Positions 8,409-16,295 of a stretch of 64,000 nucleotides of DNA are shown piece after piece; the first letter of the stretch is position 1, and each line of letters opens with the position of its first letter. Position numbers and translations under genes: made by a program. This DNA is from Hoeflea sp. IMCC20628 (GTDB lineage: Bacteria > Pseudomonadota > Alphaproteobacteria > Rhizobiales > Rhizobiaceae). The notes below the pieces were generated by a model. The model did not search any database, was not told where the DNA came from, and saw only the letters and a program-made list of their open reading frames with translations. The stretch is taken from positions 1,196,501 to 1,260,500 of the forward strand of contig NZ_CP011479.1 in NCBI RefSeq assembly GCF_001011155.1, read 5' to 3'.

Positions 8409-9335
8409 CTATACGGTCGCGACGGCTTCGCTGACTGCCAGTTCGGCCATGGCGAGCGATGCTTCGCGGGTCTTTGCTGCGGCGATGAAGCGGCCATTGT
8501 GGCAGAAACTTGCGCCTTCAATGCCGCAAGCCGCCTCCAGATCACCATTTGACAAGCCAGCCCAGGCTGCAGGCAGGTCTGCGCGCAGTTCGAACCCCTC
8601 ATCGGCGCGACGGATACCGGTGAGGCACCAATCCTTGTCGCGCGGGTGGACCACGAACAGCAGATGATCTGCGCCGGATTTCATCACGGCTGAACGGAAC
8701 GGCATGCCCATCGGCAATTCCAGAACTTGCGACTGTCCCGCATCGGCGATCGCCTTGAGCACGATGTCCTCGGCGCGCAGCTTTGCCGCACTTCCGGCGA
8801 TCCTGGCCTCCAGAAAACTCCGTGCAATAGCCAGCGCTGCGTGAAACGCACGCTCCAGCGCCTCCGGATCCGGCTCGTCGAAGACCGGCTTCAGTGTTTC
8901 AAGCAGAACAGGCAATGTCAGCACTGCCAGAGGCCCCGCAATAGAGGGGCTCATGGCGCCATTGTCCATCAGATCTATCGGCAAGACGAAGCTGGCGTCG
9001 AAAGCGCCGTGGACCGTTTCGATATGAGCATCCGGAAGCCCCGTGGCAGCAAGATAGTCACGGCCATAATGTTTCCAGATCAAGCCGAACGAGCTGAAGG
9101 GCTGCCCATCCTCGCGCAACGGTGCGCCGCGCTGGTGGTGATCAAAGATCCGCGCATCGGCATCATAGGCGCCGCCGACATCATAAATGATGCGATCTTC
9201 AGCAGGGGTGATCCACTCAGGCGCCCGGCTGCGCACCACCAGCGCCTTCGGGAAAAGCCGGGTCAGGATGACGCTGGAGAGCAATTCGTCGGCATGGAAG
9301 CCGCCGGAATGAGTGACGAGGAAATCTGGGGTCAT
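8409..9335 (-). CDS. MYG1 family protein (UPF0160), predicted metal-dependent phosphoesterase/exonuclease
   Basis: A 308-residue protein with the MYG1/GAMM1 hallmarks: HSGGFHADELLS near the N-terminus, DVGGAYD and FDHHQRG (a DHH-like metal motif), a central FGLIWKHYG block, and LMDNG. Eukaryotic MYG1 is reported as a 3'-5' RNA exonuclease; the bacterial role is less clear. Length fits the family. The ATG at 9335 is directly followed by the conserved region. It is a single gene with the tRNA-Ser as its nearest upstream neighbour. Confidence 0.85.
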   Translation of the reverse strand: MTPDFLVTHSGGFHADELLSSVILTRLFPKALVVRSRAPEWITPAEDRIIYDVGGAYDADARIFDHHQRGAPLREDGQPFSSFGLIWKHYGRDYLAATGLPDAHIETVHGAFDASFVLPIDLMDNGAMSPSIAGPLAVLTLPVLLETLKPVFDEPDPEALERAFHAALAIARSFLEARIAGSAAKLRAEDIVLKAIADAGQSQVLELPMGMPFRSAVMKSGADHLLFVVHPRDKDWCLTGIRRADEGFELRADLPAAWAGLSNGDLEAACGIEGASFCHNGRFIAAAKTREASLAMAELAVSEAVATV

Positions 9336-9720
9336 GCAGCTATGCGCCTTGCTCTTGCGGAGGGTCCGCCTGCGGTCATCACCAGATACCCATTGTCGGT
9401 CGTCAACTCAAGCTTTCACTCGTTTAAGCTGCCATTCGGAGCTCCGCGCACCCGAATTTGGCCACTCAGGCTTGGTAATCGTGATGCTCTTTACCTGCAG
9501 ATGAAGGGATTGCCGGGCAAGCCCCTTTCAACTGTCAGGAAATTTCCATTGCACCGCCGCTTCAAACCGCAAATTCAGCTTCGAAATTGGCCATACAGGA
9601 GGCAGCACTCTCTCGAGTTCACAATGATCGCAAGCGCCAGGCCATTTCAGGCGGTCCGTCGTGCGGATTCAATGCGCACCAATTCAGTTATTTCAATGAA
9701 ATCATAGGTTTTTGGGGTAA
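9336..9720. other. 385-bp gene-free spacer between MYG1 and tRNA-Ser
   Basis: I find no credible coding frame, strong hairpin or repeat here. It is less GC-rich than the neighbouring genes. It must hold the MYG1 promoter, reading leftwards, and the sequence after the tRNA 3' end, which is where a tRNA-targeting element would normally integrate. No integrase remnant or copy of the tRNA end was noticed. Confidence 0.5.
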
Positions 9721-9810
9721 TGGAGGAGAGGAAGGGATTCGAACCCTCGATACCATCTCTGGTATACTCCCTTAGCAGGGGAGCGCCTTCGACCACTCGG
9801 CCACCTCTCC
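9721..9810 (-). tRNA. tRNA-Ser (anticodon GCU)
   Basis: On the minus strand the sequence folds as a class II (long variable arm) tRNA of 90 nt with encoded CCA. The acceptor stem is GGAGAGG/CCTCTCC, the D-arm begins TGGCCGAGTGG, the anticodon loop CTGCTAA gives GCU, and the T-arm has TTCGAAT. The variable arm TACCAGAGATGGTA is self-complementary, as expected for serine. The base before CCA reads U, whereas serine tRNAs usually carry G there. Confidence 0.95.
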
Positions 9811-9869
9811 GTTGCCGTCTGATACCCTAGCGTGACCGGGTAATCAACCGGAATTCAGGCAGGAATTCA

Positions 9870-10994
9870 TCATTGGCCATGCATTGCCTCGGGCGCGGAT
9901 GAACCTTGGCTGGGCAAGCGTGGCGCGACCGACTTTTTCGCGCTGGGTTTGGTGCTCTTTGATGTCGGCTTTCGAGCGGGTTTGGCCGCAACCGGGGGCG
10001 GCGGGGAAGCTTTGGCAGATGCTTTCAATTTGCTGGCCGCAACAATGTTGGCTGCGTTCAGTGCGGTGGCGCACTGGTCGAGGTCATTGGTTGCGAGATG
10101 GGCGTAACGCAGGGTCATCTGAATGGTCTGGTGACCAAGGAAAGTCTGGACCCGCCTGAGATCAATCCCCGCTTGAACCAGGCGCGAGGCGCAGGTGTGG
10201 CGCAAAATATGCGGCACCATATGAGGATCATCGGTGAAGTGGTTTTCCTTGCGTGCCTGGTTCCAATTGTATTTGAAATTTTGATAGGAAATTGTGGAAA
10301 ATGGTCCGCTGCCACCAAATCCGCGCGCCAGATCGAGGGCTTTGACCGCACGGTCGGTCAACGGAACAGAGCGGCTTTTGCCGGATTTGGTAATCCAGAA
10401 TGTCGCGGTGTTGTTGTGGATATCGCCCCATTTGAGTGCCAGCGCCTCACCGATTCGGGCTCCTGTGTCGACAAGAAAGCGGCACAAAAGCTCATGATGA
10501 GGGCTGCGCGCGCCGAGGCTGCCAAACATTTTCGCCTCTTCTTCGGCAGTCAAAAACCGCACGCGAGAGTTGCGTTCACGTAATCGGAGATAGGTCGGAA
10601 GTCGTGTAATCTGTCCGCTCCTCTCCGCTTTCCGCAGAAGGCGATAAAGCGCGGAAAGCTTGCGGTTTATGGTTGAGTTTCTGTTGCCGATTCCCCGAAA
10701 ATAATCCACGAGTCTGTCGATCAACATATCATCATAGGTTGCAATTTTTCGCAACCACATGAACTCATCAATTTCATGAATAAAGGCGTAACAATTGTCT
10801 TTGTGGCGACCATTTTCCCAAAGCGCACCAGCATGTTGGCGCCAAAGTTCGGAAGGGCGTGGCGGCTCACTCGCGCTCGCTTGGGCTGCACTCGAATAGG
10901 TGGTGTCTGATTCCAGGCTTGGTGTTTCCGGGCTCATGTGCCCGTCGTAGTTGAATTCAGTAGAAAAATCAAAATCAATCGATGTGGCTGCCAT
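9870..10994 (-). CDS. Tyrosine recombinase / phage-type integrase (solitary)
   Basis: A 374-residue site-specific recombinase. The N-terminal SAM-like DNA-binding domain covers about residues 50-140. The catalytic residues are all visible: Arg in DTGARIGEAL, Lys in ITKSGKSRSVPL, His-x-x-Arg in HILRHTCASRL, His in FLGHQTIQ and Tyr in MTLRYAHL. The last 45 or so residues are rich in Ala, Lys and Pro, an unusual basic tail. The start could be ATG 10994 or ATG 10937; neither has a clear ribosome site. It lies 60 bp from the 5' end of tRNA-Ser, with no phage or plasmid genes nearby. Its DNA is visibly more AT-rich than flanking genes, which hints at transfer. Confidence 0.88.
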   Translation of the reverse strand: MAATSIDFDFSTEFNYDGHMSPETPSLESDTTYSSAAQASASEPPRPSELWRQHAGALWENGRHKDNCYAFIHEIDEFMWLRKIATYDDMLIDRLVDYFRGIGNRNSTINRKLSALYRLLRKAERSGQITRLPTYLRLRERNSRVRFLTAEEEAKMFGSLGARSPHHELLCRFLVDTGARIGEALALKWGDIHNNTATFWITKSGKSRSVPLTDRAVKALDLARGFGGSGPFSTISYQNFKYNWNQARKENHFTDDPHMVPHILRHTCASRLVQAGIDLRRVQTFLGHQTIQMTLRYAHLATNDLDQCATALNAANIVAASKLKASAKASPPPPVAAKPARKPTSKSTKPSAKKSVAPRLPSQGSSAPEAMHGQ

Positions 10995-11024
10995 AAATAC
11001 TTTCAGTGCATGCCGAAACTAAAG

Positions 11025-11048
11025 AACCGGCGACCGAGGTCGCCGGTT
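11025..11048 (-). terminator. Terminator hairpin of the minus-strand porin
   Basis: AACCGGCGACC (11025-11035) pairs with GGTCGCCGGTT (11038-11048) around a 2-nt gap. Read on the minus strand it is followed by CTTTAGTTT. It lies about 30 bp past the porin stop at 11077 and separates that gene from the integrase on the same strand. Confidence 0.75.
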
Positions 11049-11076
11049 AAAATTTTCAGGTTCAAACTGTTGTTGA

Positions 11077-12222
11077 TTAGAACGAGCGCTGTACGCGACC
11101 GTAGAAGCCGAATGCGTCGGTGACGCCATTGTCAGCCCAAACAACTTCAGGAGTGACAACCAGGCCAGGAACAACAGTGTAGTTCAGGTTACCGACAACT
11201 GTCCAAGCGTCGTCAGCAAGAGTGTTGCTGTCGACCCACTGGATCTGTGTGTTGAAAGCCAACTTGTCGGAAGCCTTGTACGTACCACCAGCGATAACCG
11301 ACAGAGTTTCGTCAGTTGCTGCGCCGTTAGCCCATGTGGTGTAAGCCGAAGTGTTTTCACCGTACATGACCATTGCGAACAGGGAAGCCTGATCATTGAT
11401 GGTTACGTCTGCACGGATCTTACCGGCCCAACCGCCGCGCTGGAACAGGGTCAAAGCAGGCGAAACCCAGTCTTCGCGTGTGTCGTAGCCGAGAACAGCG
11501 CTGACATCGAACATGCCTGCGTTGTAGCCAACACCTGCAACAACATGCGGCATGTAATCGTCAATGCCCCAACCGGTGTATGTGTCGGTTGCGAAGTTGT
11601 AAACGCTGGAGACGCCCTGCTCAACGCCAATAGCGGCACGGAAAGCACCGCCGTTATAGGTGTAGCTGATCAGGTTTGTGTCGAAAGGACCGTACGAACC
11701 ATCGTTGATGACTGCGCCAGCATAACCGGTGAAGGTCGTGAACAGCGATTCGTCTTTACCAACGCGCAGACCACCGAGCTGGATCCAGGCAAAGTTGACC
11801 GTGAATTCATTGTCGTTGGTGTAGCCGCGCAGGGTGTTAGGCAGGTTCTGAGCAGCGTTTGATGCGTTGTTGGTGTCATACTGCCAGCGTGTTTCAACGT
11901 ATGTGCGCAGGGTACCGAGTTCGGTTTCCGAAGCGGTTGAAACGCGGAACGAGAAACGAGCGCGCTTGAAATATGTGTCTTCGCCTGTTGCGCTCTGAAC
12001 TGCGAAGAGATCGCCAGCGCCGATGTCGTAACGGACATAGCCGTGGATGCGCAGGCAAGTTTCTGTGCCCGGGATGTAGAAGTAGCCGGTGCCGAAAGCG
12101 TCGCAAACGCGGACGTATTCAACGGGTTCTGGCTCAGCTGCAACGATAGCGTCTGCAGCGCGTGCGCCGGATACAGCAACGAGTGCCGCTGCGGAGCCGA
12201 GGAGAAGGCTCTTAATGTTCAT
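11077..12222 (-). CDS. Omp2/RopA-type outer membrane porin (copy 1)
   Basis: A 381-residue outer membrane porin of the Rhizobiales Omp2b family, which forms trimeric 16-strand general diffusion channels. Residues 1-22 are a Sec signal ending GARA. The mature N-terminus has the family block EPVEYVRVCDAFGTGYFYIP and the cysteine pair CDAF/ETCLRIHG. The C-terminus ends FYGRVQRSF, with the terminal Phe used by the BAM machinery. The ATG at 12222 is set by GGAGG 10 nt upstream and by identity with the second copy. The gene diverges from a near-identical porin at 12961, the same arrangement as Brucella omp2a/omp2b. Differences between copies concentrate in segments likely to be surface loops. Confidence 0.95.
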   Translation of the reverse strand: MNIKSLLLGSAAALVAVSGARAADAIVAAEPEPVEYVRVCDAFGTGYFYIPGTETCLRIHGYVRYDIGAGDLFAVQSATGEDTYFKRARFSFRVSTASETELGTLRTYVETRWQYDTNNASNAAQNLPNTLRGYTNDNEFTVNFAWIQLGGLRVGKDESLFTTFTGYAGAVINDGSYGPFDTNLISYTYNGGAFRAAIGVEQGVSSVYNFATDTYTGWGIDDYMPHVVAGVGYNAGMFDVSAVLGYDTREDWVSPALTLFQRGGWAGKIRADVTINDQASLFAMVMYGENTSAYTTWANGAATDETLSVIAGGTYKASDKLAFNTQIQWVDSNTLADDAWTVVGNLNYTVVPGLVVTPEVVWADNGVTDAFGFYGRVQRSF

Positions 12223-12960
12223 TTCTGACCTCCAGTCAAAAGACAAACGGTAGGCACTCCTGAACGTCTATCTAATTGTTATTGCTAGATTAATATTATT
12301 CTATCAAAGCGATCCAGGAGTAATTCAGAGTTGTCATCATGATGGAGTGACAACGGTCCTGGCCTTCAATTCGGACGAATCTGCCGATTTGAGCGGGTGC
12401 CTAAACAGAATTGCCAAGTCGGAAATGCGGCGAGGGCATCCGGTCAGCAGCACTCGCCCAACTCACATAAAGGGAGGACATTTACGCCCCTATATATAGG
12501 GAGGCTGTTTTCATCGAGGGGAGGCTGCTTGTGGGCCTCCTAAATCGCAGGCATCCGGGACCGATGGGGATTCGCGCTGCACCAGCAATGATTACCGGGC
12601 CCAGCGCCGGATGAGTCATGGATTCCTGTTGATTCCATCCCGAATCCCCGGCAGCTGCGATGAATCACGGTGTCCAGATCCAGATTTTGACGTCGCAAAG
12701 CCGCGAATTCCCTAACAAGAGATGAACAAAACCAGAGTTCGGCGCTGATTTCGTGTCATTTGTGCAACAGGGCAATGTGAAGGCGGGGCGGGAACGCCTC
12801 AGGCAGTGTGATCAGCGTTGCGCGGCCCGCGCTGGTGAGTATGTTCACTCTCGAAGCCATGACGGATAACCGATTGTCTTCTTCCATTGTGGGGATGGGA
12901 CAGAAATACTGTCCTTCAGCGACAACCCAGACCGTACTAACTTTTGACTGGAGGTCAGAA
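12223..12960. other. 738-bp divergent porin spacer
   Basis: No believable gene is seen. The 20 nt next to each start (CTTTTGACTGGAGGTCAGAA) are identical in inverted orientation and include the ribosome sites. Beyond that the flanks differ. Next to copy 1 is an AT-rich stretch (about 12270-12310) with TTGATA-N17-CAATAA on the minus strand, a possible promoter. The 60 bp before copy 2 lack such a stretch. The middle holds a 14-bp perfect palindrome (12488-12501) and a repeated GGGAGGCTG (12499 and 12529). Confidence 0.6.
12488..12501. promoter_or_regulatory. Perfect 14-bp palindrome plus GGGAGGCTG direct repeat in porin spacer
   Basis: CCCTATATATAGGG is fully self-complementary. Its right end overlaps the first of two GGGAGGCTG copies (12499-12507 and 12529-12537), spaced exactly 30 bp, about three helical turns. 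This is a plausible protein-binding site for porin control; no known motif is recognised. Confidence 0.35.
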
Positions 12961-14082
12961 ATGAACATTAAGAGCCTTCTCCTCGGCTCCGCAGCAGCAC
13001 TCGTTGCTGTATCCGGCGCACGCGCTGCAGACGCTATCGTTGCAGCTGAGCCAGAACCTGTTGAATACGTTCGCGTTTGCGACGCTTTCGGCACCGGCTA
13101 CTTCTACATCCCAGGCACAGAAACTTGCCTGCGCATCCATGGTTATGTCCGTTATGACGTCGGCGCTGGCGATCTGTTCTCGATCAGAACAACGACTGGC
13201 GATGACACATATTTCAAGCGCGCTCGTTTCTCATTCCGCGTTTCGACCGCTTCGGAAACCGAAATGGGCACCCTGCGCACATACGTTGAAACACGCTGGC
13301 AGTATGATACCAACCAGAATTTTGTTGGTCTGGTGCCTGCAGGCTACAACAATGCAAACGAATTCTCGGTCAACTTTGCCTGGATCCAGCTCGGTGGCCT
13401 CCGCGTTGGTAAGGACGAATCCCTGTTCACGACTTTCACCGGTTATGCCGGCGCAGTCATCAACGATGGTTCGTACGGTCCTTTCGACACAAACCTGATC
13501 AGCTACACATATAACGGCGGCGCTTTCCGCGCTGCTCTTGCTGTTGAGCAGGGCGTTAGCGACGACGGCACAACCAACGGCACTTGGGGCATTGACGACT
13601 ACATGCCGCATGTTGTCGGTGGTGTTGGCTACAATGCAGGCATGTTCGATGTCAGCGCTGTTGTCGGCTTCGACACACGTGATGACATCGGTCTCACCGT
13701 CCGTGGCGGTTATGCTGCCAAGCTTCGTGCAGACGTGACCATCAATGATCAGGCTTCCCTGTTCGCGATGATCATGTATGGCGAAAATTCCTCGGGGTAC
13801 ACCACTTGGGGCAACGGTCTTCCTGGTAGCGGTCTTGCTACTGACGATACCCTCTCGGTTATCGGTGGTGGTTCGTACAAGGCTTCCGACCGTCTGACCT
13901 TCAATATGCAGGCTCAGTGGATCGACAGCAATGTTGCTCTCGTTGACGACGCTTGGTCAGTTGTCGGTAACCTGAACTACACTGTTGTTCCGGGCCTGGT
14001 TGTCACTCCTGAAGTTGTTTGGGCTGACGATGGCGTCAACGACGCATTCGGCTTCTACGGTCGCGTACAGCGCTCGTTCTAA
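12961..14082 (+). CDS. Omp2/RopA-type outer membrane porin (copy 2)
   Basis: A 373-residue porin nearly identical to the divergent copy over the signal peptide, the first 70 or so residues and the last 30. Signal peptide (1-22), CDAF and ETCLRIHG cysteines, and the FYGRVQRSF end are all kept. It is 8 residues shorter, through changes such as DLFSIRTTTGDD in place of DLFAVQSATGED and a shorter loop near residue 115. The ATG at 12961 has GGAGG 9-13 nt upstream; reading further upstream in frame gives no signal-peptide logic. A strong intrinsic terminator follows at 14107. Codon use favours GCT/GTT more than neighbouring genes, as expected for an abundant protein. Confidence 0.95.
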   Translation: MNIKSLLLGSAAALVAVSGARAADAIVAAEPEPVEYVRVCDAFGTGYFYIPGTETCLRIHGYVRYDVGAGDLFSIRTTTGDDTYFKRARFSFRVSTASETEMGTLRTYVETRWQYDTNQNFVGLVPAGYNNANEFSVNFAWIQLGGLRVGKDESLFTTFTGYAGAVINDGSYGPFDTNLISYTYNGGAFRAALAVEQGVSDDGTTNGTWGIDDYMPHVVGGVGYNAGMFDVSAVVGFDTRDDIGLTVRGGYAAKLRADVTINDQASLFAMIMYGENSSGYTTWGNGLPGSGLATDDTLSVIGGGSYKASDRLTFNMQAQWIDSNVALVDDAWSVVGNLNYTVVPGLVVTPEVVWADDGVNDAFGFYGRVQRSF

Positions 14083-14106
14083 TCAAACCTCGGTTTGATC
14101 TGATAG

Positions 14107-14137
14107 AACCCGGCAGCTCAGGCTGCCGGGTTTTTTT
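14107..14137 (+). terminator. Intrinsic terminator of porin copy 2
   Basis: AACCCGGCAGC (14107-14117) pairs with GCTGCCGGGTT (14122-14132) around TCAG, followed by a run of seven T from 14131 (TTTTTTTGTG). This is a textbook rho-independent terminator 25 bp past the porin stop. Confidence 0.92.
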
Positions 14138-14261
14138 GTGTCCGGATTTCAGCTCGACCGCGTTCTATGTTCTGTGGCGGGCGGTCCGGTCCGCTTTTGA
14201 CTTGGTCAGTCCGTTACAAGGGTGCTAGATTTGCGCACAGTATCATTTTGGCGGAGACTTC

Positions 14262-16031
14262 ATGTACAATTGGAAGCTTTGGATATGGCCTGGACTGGCT
14301 GCGGTGGCCTGCCTCACAGCGCTGGCGATCTGGTTTCAAGCTGGTGTGGTCGAAGCGGATCTGAAATCCCGAGCCTTGGCAGCACTTCGACAGGACAATG
14401 CCTGGGCGCAAGTGTCGCTCAAAGGCCGCGATCTGATCCTCACCGGCCTGGCGCCCGACAAAGATAGCCAATCCCGTGCTCTCAAGACTGTCCGGACCAC
14501 CTATGGCGTTCGTGTCGCCAGCGACAATTCCACCTTGTTGCCTGAAGAAAAGCCCTTTCGCCTCACCGTCGAAAAGAACGTCGATGGACTGGTCTTGAGC
14601 GGATTTGTTCCCAATGAATCTGCCCGAGCTAACATATTGGCCGGGCTGAGCAATCTGCTTCCGGGAATCGCTGTTTCAGACCAGATGAAACTGGCGCGCG
14701 GGGCGCCTGATGGCCTGGTTGATCTGGTGACCTATGGACTGTCGGCGTTTACACGGTTTTCAACCGGATCTTTTGAACTCACCGATTATTCTCTGCGGGT
14801 TTCGGGGCAGGCGCTCAACCCTGATGACCACCAAGCCGCGTTGGCGGCACTTTCCGCGCCGCTTCCCTCTGGTGGTGTTCTGGAATCTGTCAACATAATG
14901 CCTGCTGCGGTGTCAGGGGACTATAATTGGTCGGCGTCAATATCCGCGGACGGGATGGAATTGAGCGGCTATGCGCCTGATGCTGTCACACGCGACGGTA
15001 TTCTGGCCACGGCAAAAGCGTCAGCTCAGGACAGGCCAGTCACCGATTTGATGCGGTTTGCATCCGGTGTTCCATCCGGAATGGATTGGAATGCTGCGAC
15101 GGCTGAAGCGTTGGCAATTGTGTCTCATTTGAACGGAGGCACAGTTTCGATTCGTGGCAAAGTTCTCGATGTGTCGGGGCAGGCGGTTGACGGTCAGGCT
15201 TTCCGGCAAATTCAGGAAATGCTTGCTACGGGGTTGTCCAGCGGCCTGGTTCTCGGCACCGCCGATATCGGGGTGGCGGTCGCTTCACCATATGTCTGGA
15301 CGGCAACGCGGGATGGCGAGGCGGTTTCACTGTCGGGGGTGCTGCCCAGTGAGGCGGTTCGCGCCAGGATCTTGGAAATTGCCCATTTGAAATTCGGTGC
15401 GCTGCAAATCATCGACTCCCAGAATATTGGAGCCGGTGCGCCGGATGGATTTGAAACTGCGGTGTTGACTGCTCTGCAGGCGCTTAGCCGGCTGGATGAT
15501 AACGCGGAGACCCGGGTCGAGGATCAGGCCGTGATCGTGCAGGGGGCAGCTTTGAGCCAAGTTGCCCTGGATGACACTGCCCGGCTTCTGGAAGAAGGGT
15601 TGCCGCAGGGATTCGAGGGGCAGTCGAGCATGGATCTTGCTCCCACGCCGGAGGCATCCTTGCAGGTTTCCGACTGCCAGGCCGAACTTAACAGGCTTGT
15701 GGCGACAAACAACGTGCTGTTTGAAACGGCAGAGGCAGCAATTCAGGATCATTCCTACGGGTTTCTGGATCACGTGGCTTTCGTTGCGCGGCAATGTGGT
15801 CAGGCGCAACTGGAAATATCCGGTCATACCGATTCCGATGGCGCTGAGGTGGCCAATCTCGATTTGTCCGAGCGCCGGGCGAAGTCAGTTCTTGCATTCA
15901 TGATTGCCGCCGGTGTTGCGGCGGATCGCATGACGGCCATTGGTTACGGCGAAAGCAAACCGGTGGAAAGCAATGAAACCGACGCGGGCAAGGCGGCCAA
16001 TCGCCGAATCGAGTTCCGCGTTCTCAACTAG
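14262..16031 (+). CDS. OmpA-family envelope protein with threefold internal repeat
   Basis: A 589-residue protein. Residues 7-27 are a single hydrophobic anchor. A BON-like segment (about 30-85) precedes three units of about 115 residues, starting near 98, 224 and 347. Each unit has an LSGxxPxxxxRxxIL motif, then GAPDG or GVPSG, and ends with VSGQA or VQGAA. The last 110 residues form an OmpA/MotB peptidoglycan-binding domain with EISGHTDSDG, NLDLSERRAKSV and AANRRIEFRV. It probably spans from the inner membrane to the cell wall. The next two genes also encode membrane-anchored products on the same strand, so a shared envelope role is possible. No specific name is recognised. Confidence 0.82.
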   Translation: MYNWKLWIWPGLAAVACLTALAIWFQAGVVEADLKSRALAALRQDNAWAQVSLKGRDLILTGLAPDKDSQSRALKTVRTTYGVRVASDNSTLLPEEKPFRLTVEKNVDGLVLSGFVPNESARANILAGLSNLLPGIAVSDQMKLARGAPDGLVDLVTYGLSAFTRFSTGSFELTDYSLRVSGQALNPDDHQAALAALSAPLPSGGVLESVNIMPAAVSGDYNWSASISADGMELSGYAPDAVTRDGILATAKASAQDRPVTDLMRFASGVPSGMDWNAATAEALAIVSHLNGGTVSIRGKVLDVSGQAVDGQAFRQIQEMLATGLSSGLVLGTADIGVAVASPYVWTATRDGEAVSLSGVLPSEAVRARILEIAHLKFGALQIIDSQNIGAGAPDGFETAVLTALQALSRLDDNAETRVEDQAVIVQGAALSQVALDDTARLLEEGLPQGFEGQSSMDLAPTPEASLQVSDCQAELNRLVATNNVLFETAEAAIQDHSYGFLDHVAFVARQCGQAQLEISGHTDSDGAEVANLDLSERRAKSVLAFMIAAGVAADRMTAIGYGESKPVESNETDAGKAANRRIEFRVLN

Positions 16032-16057
16032 CGGGCCTTGTGTCCCGGGAGGTCAGC

Positions 16058-16156
16058 ATGTGGTATATGATTTCGCATCTTTGGTTCTGGCTGTTGTGCG
16101 CGTTTGTTATCGGCTCTTTCGTGGGCTGGAAGACATGCGGCAACAAGAGGGCCTGA
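16058..16156 (+). CDS. Small single-span membrane protein (32 residues)
   Basis: A short open frame, MWYMISHLWFWLLCAFVIGS followed by FVGWKTCGNKRA, starts with ATG 6 nt after a GGGAGG ribosome site. It encodes one hydrophobic helix and a basic C-terminus. Its AFVIGSFVGWKTCGNK resembles the start of the downstream helix-hairpin-helix protein ([16 protein letters not shown]), with the same small-residue spacing. It lies 26 bp after the OmpA-family gene and 139 bp before the next gene. The frame, ribosome site and topology support it; no characterised homologue is known to me. Confidence 0.62.
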   Translation: MWYMISHLWFWLLCAFVIGSFVGWKTCGNKRA

Positions 16157-16295
16157 CAGCCGGATCGACCATCACATAGTTCGGGAAGCCGATAGCGGTT
16201 GATCGCGACAGAGTGGGCGGCAAACAAAATGGCCGGGTGCGCTGAACGCGTCCAAACGGACGTGGCGCACATTCGGTGTTTCAGGGGGAATGATT

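Noticed and set aside
9701-10740. ATCATAGGTT present near both the tRNA-Ser and within the integrase gene, as possible att repeats.
   Set aside because: Only 10 bp match, one copy lies within the integrase coding sequence, and the match is at a level expected by chance.
12808-12960. In-frame upstream extension of porin copy 2.
   Set aside because: The signal peptide and ribosome site define ATG 12961, and the divergent copy uses the identical start.
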